Part shown: one piece after another, positions 34,911-47,955 of the stretch
Layout of the letters: each line of letters begins with the position of its first letter
Position numbering within the stretch: position 1 is the first letter of the stretch
Origin: Branchiostoma lanceolatum
Taxonomy: Eukaryota; Chordata; Leptocardii; Amphioxiformes; Branchiostomatidae
Length of the DNA stretch: 64,000 nt
Reading direction: 5' to 3'
Assembly: GCF_035083965.1 (NCBI RefSeq)
Contig: NC_089727.1
Location: forward strand, 11,413,501 to 11,477,500
Program-made: the position numbers and the translations under genes
Notes under the pieces: generated by a model
Seen by the model: only the letters and a program-made list of their open reading frames with translations
Told to the model about the DNA's origin: nothing
Database searches by the model: none

Positions 34911-36668
34911 AAATCAAACATTGAGTCGCCCTCCTGGTTAAGTTCACTGCCCCGCGACGGTGACGTCATCAAGCTCCACACCTACAGCATTCCGACTGGT
35001 TCTGGGACAGGTGAGAAGCCAGGCGTCTCGTCGTCTTTACCGGAACCACAGGTACGTCACGACAACTTATGGACTTTTCCTCCAACCATGAGTGTTCTCA
35101 GAAGACAGGGGGCCCGGAAATTTGGGCAATATCCACCTAAATAAAACGTCGTCACTGTTTTTGTACGACTTCAAGGTACGCGGTTGGGAGGGGGGGTCGA
35201 CTGGTTGTCCTAGGACAAATAGTCTACGCACTATCCCGTGACAGGTACTGTATAGAGTGTCCCAGTTTTGTTTGTTATAAGGGACTGTTGGTTTTGTGTT
35301 CGGTACTAAGCAGGTCAGTCCTGTGAAAAGCGTTATGTGTCATTACGTCAGGATTGATAGATGTGATCGTCACTTTGATACTGTTTATATCCGGACTAGA
35401 CCGGTGCTAGTGATTTGTAAAGTAACCAAACCGTTTTACCATTATCAAGATACAGTCATGTGAAACCCTATGATCATGTTTTTCTCACTTCGGCTCTAAT
35501 GAAAGTATATGTGATTTCCACAGAAAACCATAAATTATGCAGAAATCATGTATGCATATGCATCCCTTTAAATCATGCAAATAATACTACTACTAGTAAC
35601 GTTGAATGCCATGCTCATGTCAATTATAGTGAGGAGAAAGAAAGGTGACCATGGAGACATGATCTGTGTCACAAAGTCGTTAAATATCTGTCAAACAATC
35701 AACACATTTTATTCATACTGAATGACCCATTTGGCCATAACAAGGAAACTTCTTGGTAATACTTATTCGGCCATAGCTGTCAACATTGAAATAGATATCA
35801 TAAATGCATTCTGTGAAGGCTGCACGTACACTATTTTGCTGCTTGGTAAGAATAAGAACATTTATGTTGATAAAATTAGAAGCTTTTATAGCTTTTTGAT
35901 ATGTAAATAAAAGCCCTTTGCAAAGACAGATCACTACCCTGTATTCATCCGATGTTGATAGATAGGAGTGGCTGTCTGACAGCATTCCTGCCAGCCCTTA
36001 TTGCAGAGGGAATCCATTGGGGAAAGGGGTCTAGGGGGTCTGTAGAGAAATTATGGGATTTCTAGCCTTTTGAAATGCAATTTCCTGCACCCTGAAGGAA
36101 GCCATTTGAAATATACAATAATACACCAAAGACATATGCTTTTATGCAAATTACACACATTTCTAGGAGCTTTGTTGCACCATTGGTGTTCAGACAAAAA
36201 TATATTGGACACCCATAGATACATCTGAAGGTGTCCACCTCAAAATAGTCAAATTCAAAACAAAGGCAATGCTATGTATTCCTAGTAGGGTCATCAAAAT
36301 GCCTGCCTGGCAGGAACACTGCTGTACAAAATGGATCAGTCAGGACAGCACTGAATGAATCCACTAACTTGGAGACTACTGCTTGCTCTGTTGGACCTGT
36401 TTGTAAATTTTGGATTGCTATCAAGTACAGTTATGATTTATGATAAATGCCTATAGCAGAAGTGGTAGTGTTCAATTCATTACAGGATGAGTACTACATA
36501 TCCTATTGCCCCCCCGGGGTCCCAAATGTCTATCTTAATCATCTCTGTTGACTCATAATTTGACTGAAATGTTTTTCTTGTCATTTCTTTCAGACTTGTA
36601 GTATCAGCGACCGAAGAAGAATTGAAACTTGCTGACCATCTTGTCTCTCTTGGAGAGTCCCTTGTTAG
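34911..36668 (+). other. Possible 5' untranslated exons of the NIPA2-like gene
   Basis: Two plus-strand segments have exon-like borders. The first is 34911-35051 (or shortened to 35010), ending at GTACGT or GTGAGA donors. The second is 36594-36668, preceded by TTTCTTTCAG and followed by GTATGC. Joined to the coding exon at 40129 they keep stops in the reading frame, so they would be noncoding. The second segment is open in another frame (VVSATEEELKLADHLVSLG), so it could instead belong to an unrecognised gene. Confidence 0.25.
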
Positions 36669-39600
36669 GTATGCTTACATGACCCTGTACCTGTGCTGTG
36701 TTGTTGTGCAGTAATGCATGGCTGTTTTGTTCTGTTTCTATGAAACACCATAAAAACAAGCACATATGTAAACAAAAGATAAGCAATTGGGCATGGACAC
36801 ACTTGTTGCTATTGAGGCATTAATTTATCACACAGTGCTTGCCCCAGGGATAGAAGCCTTTCAACAATAGAAAAGAGATTATCCTGCCTTCTTTATTCAT
36901 TTGACAGTTGATGTGTTTTGATTGAGGTACTTAAAGACTATATCTATTATAATTGTCATGTTGTATTTAACCTTTATCATGCTAAATGATTGCCTCCTCA
37001 ACATGTGTGACCCAATGTGTGTACACATCTTTAGGAGGGAAAGCATTTCATGGACTTTCTCTGTAAACTTCCTGTGATCTTCAGTTAAAAAAGATTTGCA
37101 TTTTGAGGTTTGAATCATCCCAAATTTGAAATGCTGAGTATGCTAAAGGTTAACTGGCTACCGAAATTTTTATTTCTGTTGTTTGAATTTGTATCTGAAC
37201 ACATGTACAGTTTTTTTTACAATTGTTTAATTGTTGCCTCATATATGCATAGATGCCATCAGAACAGTTTGTTATTATAACAAATAGAACTTGTTTAATC
37301 TGACTTTGCCCATATCACATGAAACTCACTTCTTACCTGTTTGTGATGTTTCCTTATATTACTTTTCTCTTCCTTGACTTGAGTTACAAAAACATAAGGA
37401 CAAGTTAGTTGGTTGTCAACATAGATTAAAGAACAACACCTGTAATGCCTGAAGCAATAAATCTTGAAATTCCACAAAGACTCATACAAAAGGGAGACTA
37501 TTGACATCATACAATGTATATCAATTGTACCCTTAAGCATAAGGTGGGATGTTACATCTGCCATTTTGAACAGACTAGTTGTCATGCTAATGAAGTTGTA
37601 CTGTATTGTGACCTGTCAGTATGATAATAATGTCCTTGGTATGACAGGACATTAACAGTGACTGTATTTTATTCTGTCCTCTGCTTATGCTTCCTCTCTG
37701 CATCTCATGGCATTACACAAAACGGCTGGCACCTGCTTCTCTCACAATGGTAAGTTATTTTCTTGCATCTATCTTACTACATGTACTGTGTGACCTACTG
37801 TCCCCGGAGCTGTGCATGCACAGTAACCTTGGTGAAGAGGTAGGTATAGGTCAGACAGGAGGTTGTCACAAAATACAAATGGCAGATTTTGATTCAGTAT
37901 TACCAGTAGACTGTGTTACGCAGTCTCCCACTATTGGAGTGGGGGCTAATTGACCCCCTTCCCTGGCCGGTGAGTCAGGAAGGCCGCAAGGCTGAACCCC
38001 AGTCATAGAAGAGAAAGCATAGTTTATGCAGGGCTAAAACTAGTGATAGGATAATATTCCCCAGGCACATTTGCGTATGGGGAACATTTGTAAACTGGCT
38101 TTCCCAAGACGTTTACCAGCTAAGAGAGAAGGTATAACTGATATCTTGACATTTGACCTTTTGAGAAGCAATCAGGCACCAAGTAAGTTTTCCCTTACTC
38201 TTACCACTGTCGCTTCCTTTTCCTTGCTACAACTACAAGGTGATGGGCACTGCTACATCTGTTTGTACACGTGTATGACCACACAGGGCTAAAGGATGCT
38301 TTATAATCATTCTTTTTTTTTGTCTTCCTTTTTTTTACAGGTTTGCATGTAGTTTATTTTATTTGCCATCATTTCTGTTTCTATTTTGCATGTTGAATCT
38401 GGTTTTCTGCAAAATTCAGAGACATGAACAATTTTGGTAATTTTTCTAGCATATTTTGGTCAATATGGTGAATTGTTTTTCACAGCATCTCGGAAGTCGA
38501 AAATTTGTTTCTAGCAAATATTTCTTTATCACCATTAGAAAAGTAGAAAAAGAACACATTGTCTTATAAGAAAACAAACTCAATTGATAGAAGAGCAGAC
38601 TGTAATAATTGTACAAGCTCTGCATAAAGGAAGCCAGATTCTGCCTGCTGCTTGGGTGAGCCTTTTCAGCTTGGTATAAGGTCTGCACAAGTTGCAAGTT
38701 TCTGGTGATGCATGCAGTCCCTCCATGCACCAGTTGGGGGCGTTGCAATGTGGTTGACTTTTGTGCCTTTCACCAGATATGTCCACCACACCCACCTCAG
38801 TCTCACTGCACACCATGGGTATGACAGTCGTTTTTTTGTGTGATCAACCTAATACTGTCAATGATCCTAAACACAATTGATAGTCGATTCCAGTATGGCA
38901 ATTTTTTTTCAATTGTGGAATAATCACACAATAGATTGATACAAGTTGCAGTGCTTTTGCGAAAATTCACAATACATTGCAGTATCATGTACAAATGTAC
39001 ACATAAACCTTCACCTAACAATATATCTGTTCATGACATCATTCTTCACACAAAATGAGACTCATATCTGAAAATGAAAATAATCAATTTGGAGCAGAAA
39101 AATTGTGATGATTCATTAAATAAACAAAACAAGATCACATATGCAATACTATCATGACGATGATGTCAGTTTGCAGTGGATGATGTCATAACTATTATAG
39201 TTTCTGATCCACTAACTCATGACCAGGGTTGGACAAGTTTTTAAACTTCACTTGCCCTTTAGGGTAAGTACATGCTCATTTCCATTTTCCAACTTTGTCC
39301 GAAATTTAAATGACATATTTCTATACATTTTTAATTGCAGCAACGAAGTCCTTTCATTTTTCAGTAAAAATGACTCCAAAGTTTATCATGTGTTCTAGAC
39401 TGGCATCAATATGATATTTTTATGGATAAAAGATCAGCCTGTAGTGTGCCCCCCAAAAATCCCACTGGCCCAATCAGGCAAGTACAGGGGGGCATTCCTT
39501 TCCCTGATCACAGCTTTCGCTTGCCCTGGGCAATCGTGCTAATGGACCTGTCCAACCCTGATGTAAACAGAAATATTCATTTATCAATGCTACCCTATAT

Positions 39601-40128
39601 ATAAAGTGTGGGCATTTACACGTAACATTATATATGTATTGTTTGTTTTAACGTGCGTCATGTCATGGTCTGTGCCTGGTACCCCGTTTACCTGGAAACA
39701 GTATGAATTATTAATGACATTATGACATGCCAGTCAAACCGTCCTTGTAAAGCCCAGAAACACGTAAGCTATTCAGATGTACTAGCAGCCATGCAAGGTT
39801 AGTGCCGACTCATGTCTGAACACAAGATCTGTAAAAGGGTGGTCCAAATCCTGTCTTTGGAACCTTTATCGAATCAAAGGGTGGACCAATGTGGAAAGAA
39901 GTACATGTTGTATTGGTGTTTGTGCTTTAACGGTACATTAGGAATTTGTAAAGGAAAAATTATTGACTGGAAGGATGTCCTGTTTTCTGGGTTTTGGAGA
40001 ATTTTGAAAATAGTGAAAACCATATAAATGTTGCCGTCCTGAATTTTGACTAGGAAATTTTACAAATTGAACTGCTACTGTCTGTTGGGTATTTTCAATT
40101 TTTTACATACTTTTTTCTTTACCTGTAG
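36669..40128. other. Intron or intergenic stretch with one MITE
   Basis: AT-rich sequence in which no convincing coding exon was found. It contains the MITE at 39224-39560. Confidence 0.45.
39224..39560. mobile_element. 337-bp hAT-like MITE (CAGGGTTGGACA ends)
   Basis: The left end CAGGGTTGGACAAG and the right end CCTGTCCAACCCTG are inverted repeats. The CAGGG-type terminus suggests the hAT superfamily. Flanking duplication is not clear (CTCATGAC versus ATGTAAAC). No coding capacity. Confidence 0.65.
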
Positions 40129-40172
40129 CTAACATAACGCCCACCATTTGCAACGTCACGGGGAACACCACA

Positions 40173-43137
40173 ATGAACAGCACGGACATCGTCGCGCCGT
40201 CCAGGATGCCACGGGAGGCAGACGGCAACTCCACGAACTTCTACATCGGGCTGACCCTGGCCATCCTGTCCACCATCTTCATCGGCGCAAGTTTCGTGAT
40301 TAAGAAGAAAGCACTGATCAAGTTGTCGCAGTATGGCACCAGAGCAGGTGTGTGGAACCTGACATTTCTCTTGCTGCTGTTGTTATACAAAAGTAGAGGG
40401 CTCGGGATTGAGTCCTTTTTTAAAGAAGTAAATTGGCGAGTAATCTTTGTAATCCCTATTTTTGTTGTTGGTATTAAAGTAGAATCTTATGTGAAAATGT
40501 ATGTTTGTATTTGTTAGTCAAAACTCTAAGTGAAGAATGTAGTTTTAGTAAATATCATGTATTAGTAGGTCATATGGGAAATGGCAAAATATCAAGGTGC
40601 CATACAAATTATTGGAGTTAAGTGCTGTGTACAATGAGGACTAAAAGGGAACAAAAGACCATGTTTGTGTTCCATGTAATCACTAAGCTCATGAGGTGTG
40701 TGAATGTGAGAGTGTGTCTTGGGAATAGTATGGAAACTGTGACAGCTACAAATGAGGTCAGGGGCAGAAAAAGCCTTTTTCCCAGAACTAGTTATCCACC
40801 CTTGCCAAACAGTCCTACATGCACAGGTCATATATAAACACCATAGGTTGTAAAGGTTGGGTGTGACGTCAATGAAATGGACACTGCAGATGACATTAAC
40901 GTAGGGGACAGTGACAAATATTCTATATTGTTTCCAGACAAACCACTTGAACTTAGAGCGCAAGCTTACCTGCCTATATGTATGTTACTTATAAAGAACA
41001 TATATTGTTATTTGCATGACTAGAAGGCAAGTTGAGCAAAACACTACATGTACAACAAAAATGTACTATTTTATCCTTATTTAGTGTAGGGTACACAATT
41101 GCAAAATTCATTGATTGTATGGTTGATTATGTCAACATACTTTTCCATCTAGGTGTGTATGCTAGTATTACTGTTGAGCCCATACATAAGTCATGATTGA
41201 CATAGTGTCGCGTAAATATGTTCTTTTGAGCACGATACTAGTAACTTTAGAACTATTGTTGTCACTTATAATCTCCACTGTCCTGGTGGTAAAAGTACAT
41301 GTTTCTAATATAGATAATGATACTAGTATATTATCATCTGCAGACAAATATTAGATGATGACTAAGATTCCTTCAAAATTAAAAACATGTTAAATCTTTA
41401 AAGGAAGGAGAATCACATGTTCTTCACATGGGTAAACAATAAGCATTGATCAATAATTGATGACAAAGCTTTAAGCTGAAGCAGGCAGTAGAGACACTAT
41501 GTCTGAAGATACCATAGTGATATGAATAGTTTATGAATATTGAAGGCGAATATTTTTGGCGTATAACACCATGGTTATTTTTACAGGAGAGGGATACTAG
41601 CTATGGTTACCTGAAGGATAGATGTGGTGGGTAATGTTATATGTAACACCATTGTTATTTTTTTCTAGGAGAGGGAGGCTATGGTTACTTGAAGGAGTGG
41701 CTGTGGTGGGCTGGGTTCTTCTCCCTGGGGTTCGGAGAGACGTTCAACTTTGCTGCTTACGCCTTCGCTCCTGCCACCCTTGTCACGCCACTGGGAGCAC
41801 TAAGTGTCCTTGTCAGGTATGGCGGCTATAAAACCCTTCCTGTTATTGTTACATGACTGCATTTAAGTCTGTTCTTGGCTTTTAACTTCATCTATAATGT
41901 ATGGTAGAATGTTTACAAGAATAGGGGAAAAGTGACAGAAGGACTGTCAGTCAGTGATTGTACTGGTGATTGCTCTGAAAAGATAGCAACAGTATTTTCA
42001 CACACCCTCCATATTTCTCTGTTAGTGCTCATTGTGAATTATTCAATCAGCAAAGAAGCTCGTTTTATTGATATGTCTGTCTTGATTTGCATGCAATCAA
42101 AATCAATCGAAAGGAGTACAATAGCTATTGTAGTTGTATAATTACATGTACATGTACTATAAAGATTACTTGAGGCGATCTTACTAGATTTTAGAGACCT
42201 AGCTGACTACTAGTGTTCTTCATGTCTTACTCCAGTGCTGTGATGTCGTCCTACTTCCTGAGAGAGAGGCTGAACCTGCACGGGAAGATCGGGTGTATGC
42301 TGAGTATCCTGGGGTCCACTGTCATGGTCATCCACGCACCTGCAGAGGCCGAGGTCACCAATCTGAACACACTGTCACACATGCTGTTAGAACCTGGTAA
42401 GAACAAAAATTGACATTTGCTCCCACAATGAGTGGGGCGGGAAAAAATTTAAGCTGGTGACAGCCCTGTAGACTAACCGGACGGGCCCCCTTTTCCAACT
42501 GATCCTTGTCTTAAGGTTGTTCTCACCATGGCAATGTCTTATGTCTCCCGCAGCTTTCATCACCTATGGTGTCATCGTGGTCATCATCTCCCTCGTCCTC
42601 ATCTTCTATTACGGGCCAAAGTACGGCAAGACCAACATCCTCATCTACATCGCCATCTGCTCCATGATTGGTTCGCTGTCCGTCATGGCGTGCAAGGGTC
42701 TGGGCCTGTCCCTGAAGCAGACGTTCGGCGGAGACAACCAGCTGACCAACCTGCTGACGTGGTTCCTGCTGGCGTCCCTGGTCGCCTGCGTCACCGTACA
42801 GATGAACTATCTGAACCGGGCGCTGGACATCTTCAACACCTCCATCGTCACCCCCATCTACTACGTCTTCTTCACCACCTTCGTCATCAGCGCCTCCGCC
42901 ATCCTGTACAAGGAGTGGGAGCTGATGACGCCCAAGGACATTATCGGAACCCTGAGCGGATTCCTCACCATCGTCTTCGGCATCTTCCTGCTGCACGCTT
43001 TCAAGGACGTGAACTTTTCCCTGTCCAGCCTCCCTACCTTCATGAGGAGAGAGGAGCCTAAGGAAACACACTTGGTAAATGGGAGCACCACGTCATTATT
43101 GCAGGACCCTCCTTCAGAAGAGGAGGTGGTTAGATGA
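40173..43137 (+). CDS. NIPA2: NIPA-family magnesium transporter, NIPA2-like (4 coding exons)
   Basis: NIPA proteins are polytopic membrane magnesium transporters of the plasma membrane and endosomes. Coding exons: 40173-40347 (exon from the acceptor at 40128), 41669-41816, 42236-42396, 42554-43137. Phases match, giving 355 residues (human NIPA2 360). Hallmarks are [49 protein letters not shown] with [10 protein letters not shown], and [20 protein letters not shown]. About nine membrane segments are expected. The start Met at 40173 is the first in frame after the acceptor. The 25 residues before the first membrane segment contain NST-type glycosylation sites, as in NIPAL proteins, but the core is closest to NIPA2; the exact paralogue is not settled. 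The last exon is notably GC-rich. The acceptor region of exon 2 is duplicated upstream. Confidence 0.88.
41563..41711 (+). repeat. Tandem duplication of a splice acceptor and exon start
   Basis: The segment around the NIPA2-like exon 2 acceptor (AACACCATTGTTATTT, TTTTCTAG, GAGAGGGAGGCTATGG, about 41643-41711) has a diverged copy 80 bp upstream (about 41563-41631), with its own TTTACAG acceptor and GAGAGGGATACTAGCTATGG. In the upstream copy the transporter frame meets TAG five codons in. Confidence 0.85.
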
Positions 43138-46100
43138 TCAGAGAAAGTTGGGTGTTAACGTACTTAAGCCAATTTAGGTTTATTCCATGGTTTCTTAACT
43201 GAAGGAGGAAAGAAACAGACCAAATTGTATTGTCACCTATAGCTGTAGTTGATAGCAGCACATTTAACTCAGGGCTTTGTAGTCTCTCACTGCAGTTTTA
43301 TGTAGACAAAAGAACTATGATGTAAAAAGTTAGAGTGGTCTAACTCCTGAAAATTTTGTACAGGAAGCAAAATCAAGCACTGCTAGTAAACTGAACATAT
43401 CATGTCCTACACTTGTTTATTTACATAGTAACTTCATGTAGGATAGTCAGCCAGTTTTTTCAACGTAGAACATGTGCCACCATTTGTGAGAATTATTGGC
43501 AAACCTGGAATAGTAGTTATGCTATCATTATTTAGCACACCCCCTTCCCAAAGTGTCTGCCCATTCTTGAACCTGCTTTTATTCATTCCCAATAAAACAA
43601 AAGAAATGGTTCTTTTAGAATGTTTGTAGTGAAAAGATTGAAACCATGTAGAACATTGATTATACAGAATAAGATATGAATACATCCAATGTAATATTTC
43701 AATTTGATATTGAGGAAAGATTTCACTTAATCTTTATCCACTCTAACTAATGCTATGGTCACATTTGCACCGATTCCTGTAGGGGGTGTAGCCTTGGATG
43801 GGCCCTGAAGCCACAAATTTTCCCCCGTGGACTGGTCGACAGAAATCGAGGGTATCTCTCGGTGTTTTCGCAATTAGATTATGGCATCTATTTGTCACCG
43901 GGTCCCGGGTTGATTTTAACTGTGCCCCAAAAATAACAGGGCTCGGTAGAGGCCGCACCCAAAAGCCTGTAGACTATCCAGCCAGGACACTCTTTCCAAT
44001 TGTGACCATTGCAAAACCAGCATGCCAGTGTTGACTTGGTACCTGAAGGTACTTAAGGAGTGCTAGAGGTTCAGTGCAATAGTTTAACCACAGATAGAAG
44101 TTGAGAATTCTATGTTATATCAACTTTAATAGTTTGTCTATTGATCATTATGTAAGATATACTTGAAATTCTGACTATTATTTGGAATATTTTATTCTGA
44201 GAGGAAAGCTGCTGTAATTTTGTATACCCGAGCTATTTGTTTGAGTAACGTGTCGTCTTAACATATCTCATTAATGTGTTGATATGTATTCTATAGTATT
44301 AAGTTGATTTTCTAACATATTGGTTTTGTTTATGGTGTTATTTGTTCCAATGATATGTATTTTGTTGTAAATTTCAATCAATCAATGAAATTTTATAGCT
44401 TGTTTTGAAGAAAAGCTACTTAGTATATGACTATGACTCATTGAGAACTTACAGGGGTGCTAGTCCTCTTTGTCCTTTGAGAAACTGTGCCTAGAGAGTA
44501 CTTTGCTCTCTGTACTTGTGTGTTTTTTTGCCATAGATACCTCAGTTGTCTCTAACAGTAATGAACCTTTAGACGATGCTTTTATTATGGACATTGGTAA
44601 CCTTATTTGTTATTATGGCTGCTTGCTAAACTTTAGTTACGACTGAAAGGGTTATAACAGTTGAAGAAAGGGCTTCAGGAAGTTATCAGAATGGTAGAAC
44701 CAATCTGGAAAGGTGTGATGTTGTGATAGGATAGACATTAGAAGTCAAGCTGAAAGGAAATACACCAAGTTAGGGTATTGTAAATACTGGTGTTTTGTGG
44801 TAATTTCTAAAGATATAATTGATAATTCAGCAGGCTGATGTAGAACTTATTTGTGGTGTTTTGTACCTTTTGCGATACAGTCAGGGTGTCCTACATGCAT
44901 ATATGTTTTAAAGAAACAATTTATTATTGGGTTTATCTCAAATACTAGTACCGGTACACATCGAAGAGAGCTGTAAGATACAAGAGACCTGGAACAATAT
45001 GTCTTTGAGATATGTGGATGATGCCACCAAGTCTTTTCATGTGTCAAACAATATATACAGTATATGTGCAGAAAATCTTTTGTTACTGTTACTACAACCC
45101 AGATAACAGCCTATTGGTTACACTGACTAGCAGACCTTTGTACCCGTAGTGCCTTAGACTAAAGTTTGTCTTTGGTCCCAGACTGACTGATCATATACAG
45201 TCTAGTTCTTAGCAGTTATAGGACCATCCCTTTAGAGCTGTGCATTGTGTCCTGCTAAGATAGATTGCTCAGTGTGTATTTTGTTATAGAGATCCACATT
45301 TTCCAAATTACTATCTAATATTGTTTCACATGTATTTATGTAAAAAATATGTACATTTTTCATTTATAATCGCAGTATCCAGGGTGATTTTGATTTTTGT
45401 AGAGATCATAACAATGATGTGCAACATCTATTTATATTTGTTTTTTTGTGAAAATAAATAAGAGTTCATAAATACGAATATATTTTCTTGCAATCATTTG
45501 TGTGTGTGTGGGGGGGGGGGGTATGCGGTTAATGAAAGGTGATTTTTATGTAAGTACAACCAGAAAGCCTGCATTTTGTACAGTGAATATGCCCCAAAAT
45601 CCCCCAGTACCATGAGCACATTGTGGTCTCTATCAAAGCTTGAAGCATTCAGATATCGCCACCTAGTGGAATAAAGCATCAGTGCAACTGAGTAAATGGT
45701 CCCATTGGATTTTGTACTGGCATGTACCTCCTTGCATGTAATAAGCGCCTCTTGGCGGTTATAAGATGAACGACAGATCAAAATACAGATCTTTGCTGCA
45801 ACCAAAGGCCATGTCATGCCATGCCACCCCAGCATATATAGTAATTGGATGGCACCCTGGCCTTTAATAGGGGTTGACTACAAATTTGTTGAGACTACAT
45901 TAAGGCAAAGAAATAAACAAATGACACGAACATGAAGAAAAACAGCTCTTGTTTTCCTAAACAATAAGGTGGGCAAAATTTCACATCGGCAACAATATTG
46001 TAGAGATCTATTAAACACAAACAATGAAACTAAGTACAGGGCTAAAACATCACAAGACTGAAGGGTAATAGTTGGCAAGAAAAACTCAACATTACCTTTT

Positions 46101-47955
46101 GAGGTTACATGTAGAAATATCACAAAAACATTCATTGATATCTATGGTTAACTATTGAACCATTTTCCCCATGTTACTGTATGTTTCAGAAGAGTTTTGT
46201 GTTTAAGGCATTTGATCATGTAGTGGATAACAAACATGTATTGCTAGGATTTCCATACCATACATTGACAACGTGATGTCATATTTTCATGTATCACTTA
46301 TACTACTACTCACTCACAATGCTACTCTTAAAAGTCCCCTAATGTCATCCCAAAAACAAATTCAAATGAAGCATGATAGATGATGACAAACCCTAACAGT
46401 ACAGTACAGCATTGCACAGTTACTGAGTTCAAAATGTGGCTTCAGTTAGCAAGCAGTACCACAAATTTGTAAGTACAAGCAATGTAATTAAAATAAAAGA
46501 CCACCTTTGAAAGGATCATAGTCTAATTGATTGCCACGAAAATACAACTTTGTATACTAGAGACACCATACACAATATCAACTATCTAAAAGGCTACTAA
46601 ATTTTGTAGAGAAATCTACACTAGCATCCAAATGTCTGGCATCCAAGTCAAAGCAATCATGTTTATTTGTAGTGTACACAAACTGTCTTACATATTGATA
46701 CAACATTACAGCTTATAACATGGTAACTGTTTTATCTAAACCCCTACTATGGACATGACCTTCAGGCCTTACTAAGTTACTTCCTTGGTTCTCAGTAAGG
46801 ATTGTTGTATTTATGCAACCTACGCAACAATTTGATTTTTCACTTCTCCATATCAGCCCAAATTTTTCTTATAACATATTGAGAAACATGTACGTAACTA
46901 AATTCCTCACACATGCAGTCTTAGTGGTGTGCAGTGATGCTAAGGCTCATTTCCTCTGGGAAGACGGTTGTATTTGTACCAACATTTGTTGGAGGTTGTA
47001 CTTTTACAAACATTTGTTGGTTGGCTCCCTTAATCACTATCAACATAACTAAAAAGCTATGCATAAACCCTAATGCTTGTTGTAACTAAGCCTTAATCAT
47101 ATACTAGTACATGTATCAGGAAAGATTCAAATCTGGATGAAACAAAATTTGGAGATTCTTCATCATTGCAACTTTGTGTAACTCTTTTAGTTTCTTAACT
47201 ACAGATCACAAACATGTGGACATTATCACACGGATGAGAAGTAGAGGAGAAGACATTTCAGAAAGGATATGTTGCACAATTCTGTGTAGTTTTTAACTTG
47301 TATCTTTGTCCACTAAGCACCCAGCAATAAATGTAGCACAAAGTAACAGAACTCTTCCAGGCTGTCAAACAGCTATCAGAGTTGAGGGGAATGATGTAGA
47401 CATATTTGGCATCCAACATTGTAGCAGTATTTACATCTAAAGAACATTGCACAACTTATAGTTAGAGAAGGCGGGATTTGGGCAAGGATATTCGTGAACA
47501 TTTATTCTATAATAAAAGAGGGTACCATATTTCGATACATGGAAAATGCTATTTAACAAATGATTGAGGAAGGTGAAGAACATTCCCGACAGCTTCCCCT
47601 GAATACAATGTATTTCCTAAGAATCACCCACATGAGATTGTGTTATATTCATAAGCTTACAATTCATTATCTACCAATGATATGGCAAATACACATTGTA
47701 CTTCATTGCAAGATGACAAAATCTACACTGAACTGGAAATAGCAGAAAGAATCATAATGAGTTATAAACTTTTCTCTGTAGACTAGTGCCAGTCAGAATA
47801 ATCAAGCCACTTACCCACATCAGAGAGTGAACGTTTAAGATTACATACTTCATTAAAATTTCACTAAACGAGGCAATTTTACCAAACTCCATCAGTTTGA
47901 AGAAGACAGAGAAAAAGTTCACCACGCCTAACAAAACTTTGCAACATCGGTTCTT
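43138..47955. other. Spacer between convergent NIPA2-like and LRRC59 genes
   Basis: This is AT-rich sequence likely containing both 3' UTRs. Plus-strand AATAAA signals near 45452 could end the transporter transcript. A TG/poly-G run occupies about 45499-45521. No further gene or clearly bounded transposon was seen. Confidence 0.5.
45499..45521. repeat. TG and poly-G simple repeat
   Basis: A short (TG)n tract runs into twelve consecutive G residues. Confidence 0.9.

Noticed and set aside
42523-43071. Open frames opposite and overlapping the last NIPA2-like exon
   Set aside because: Shadows caused by the high GC content and strong codon bias of that exon.
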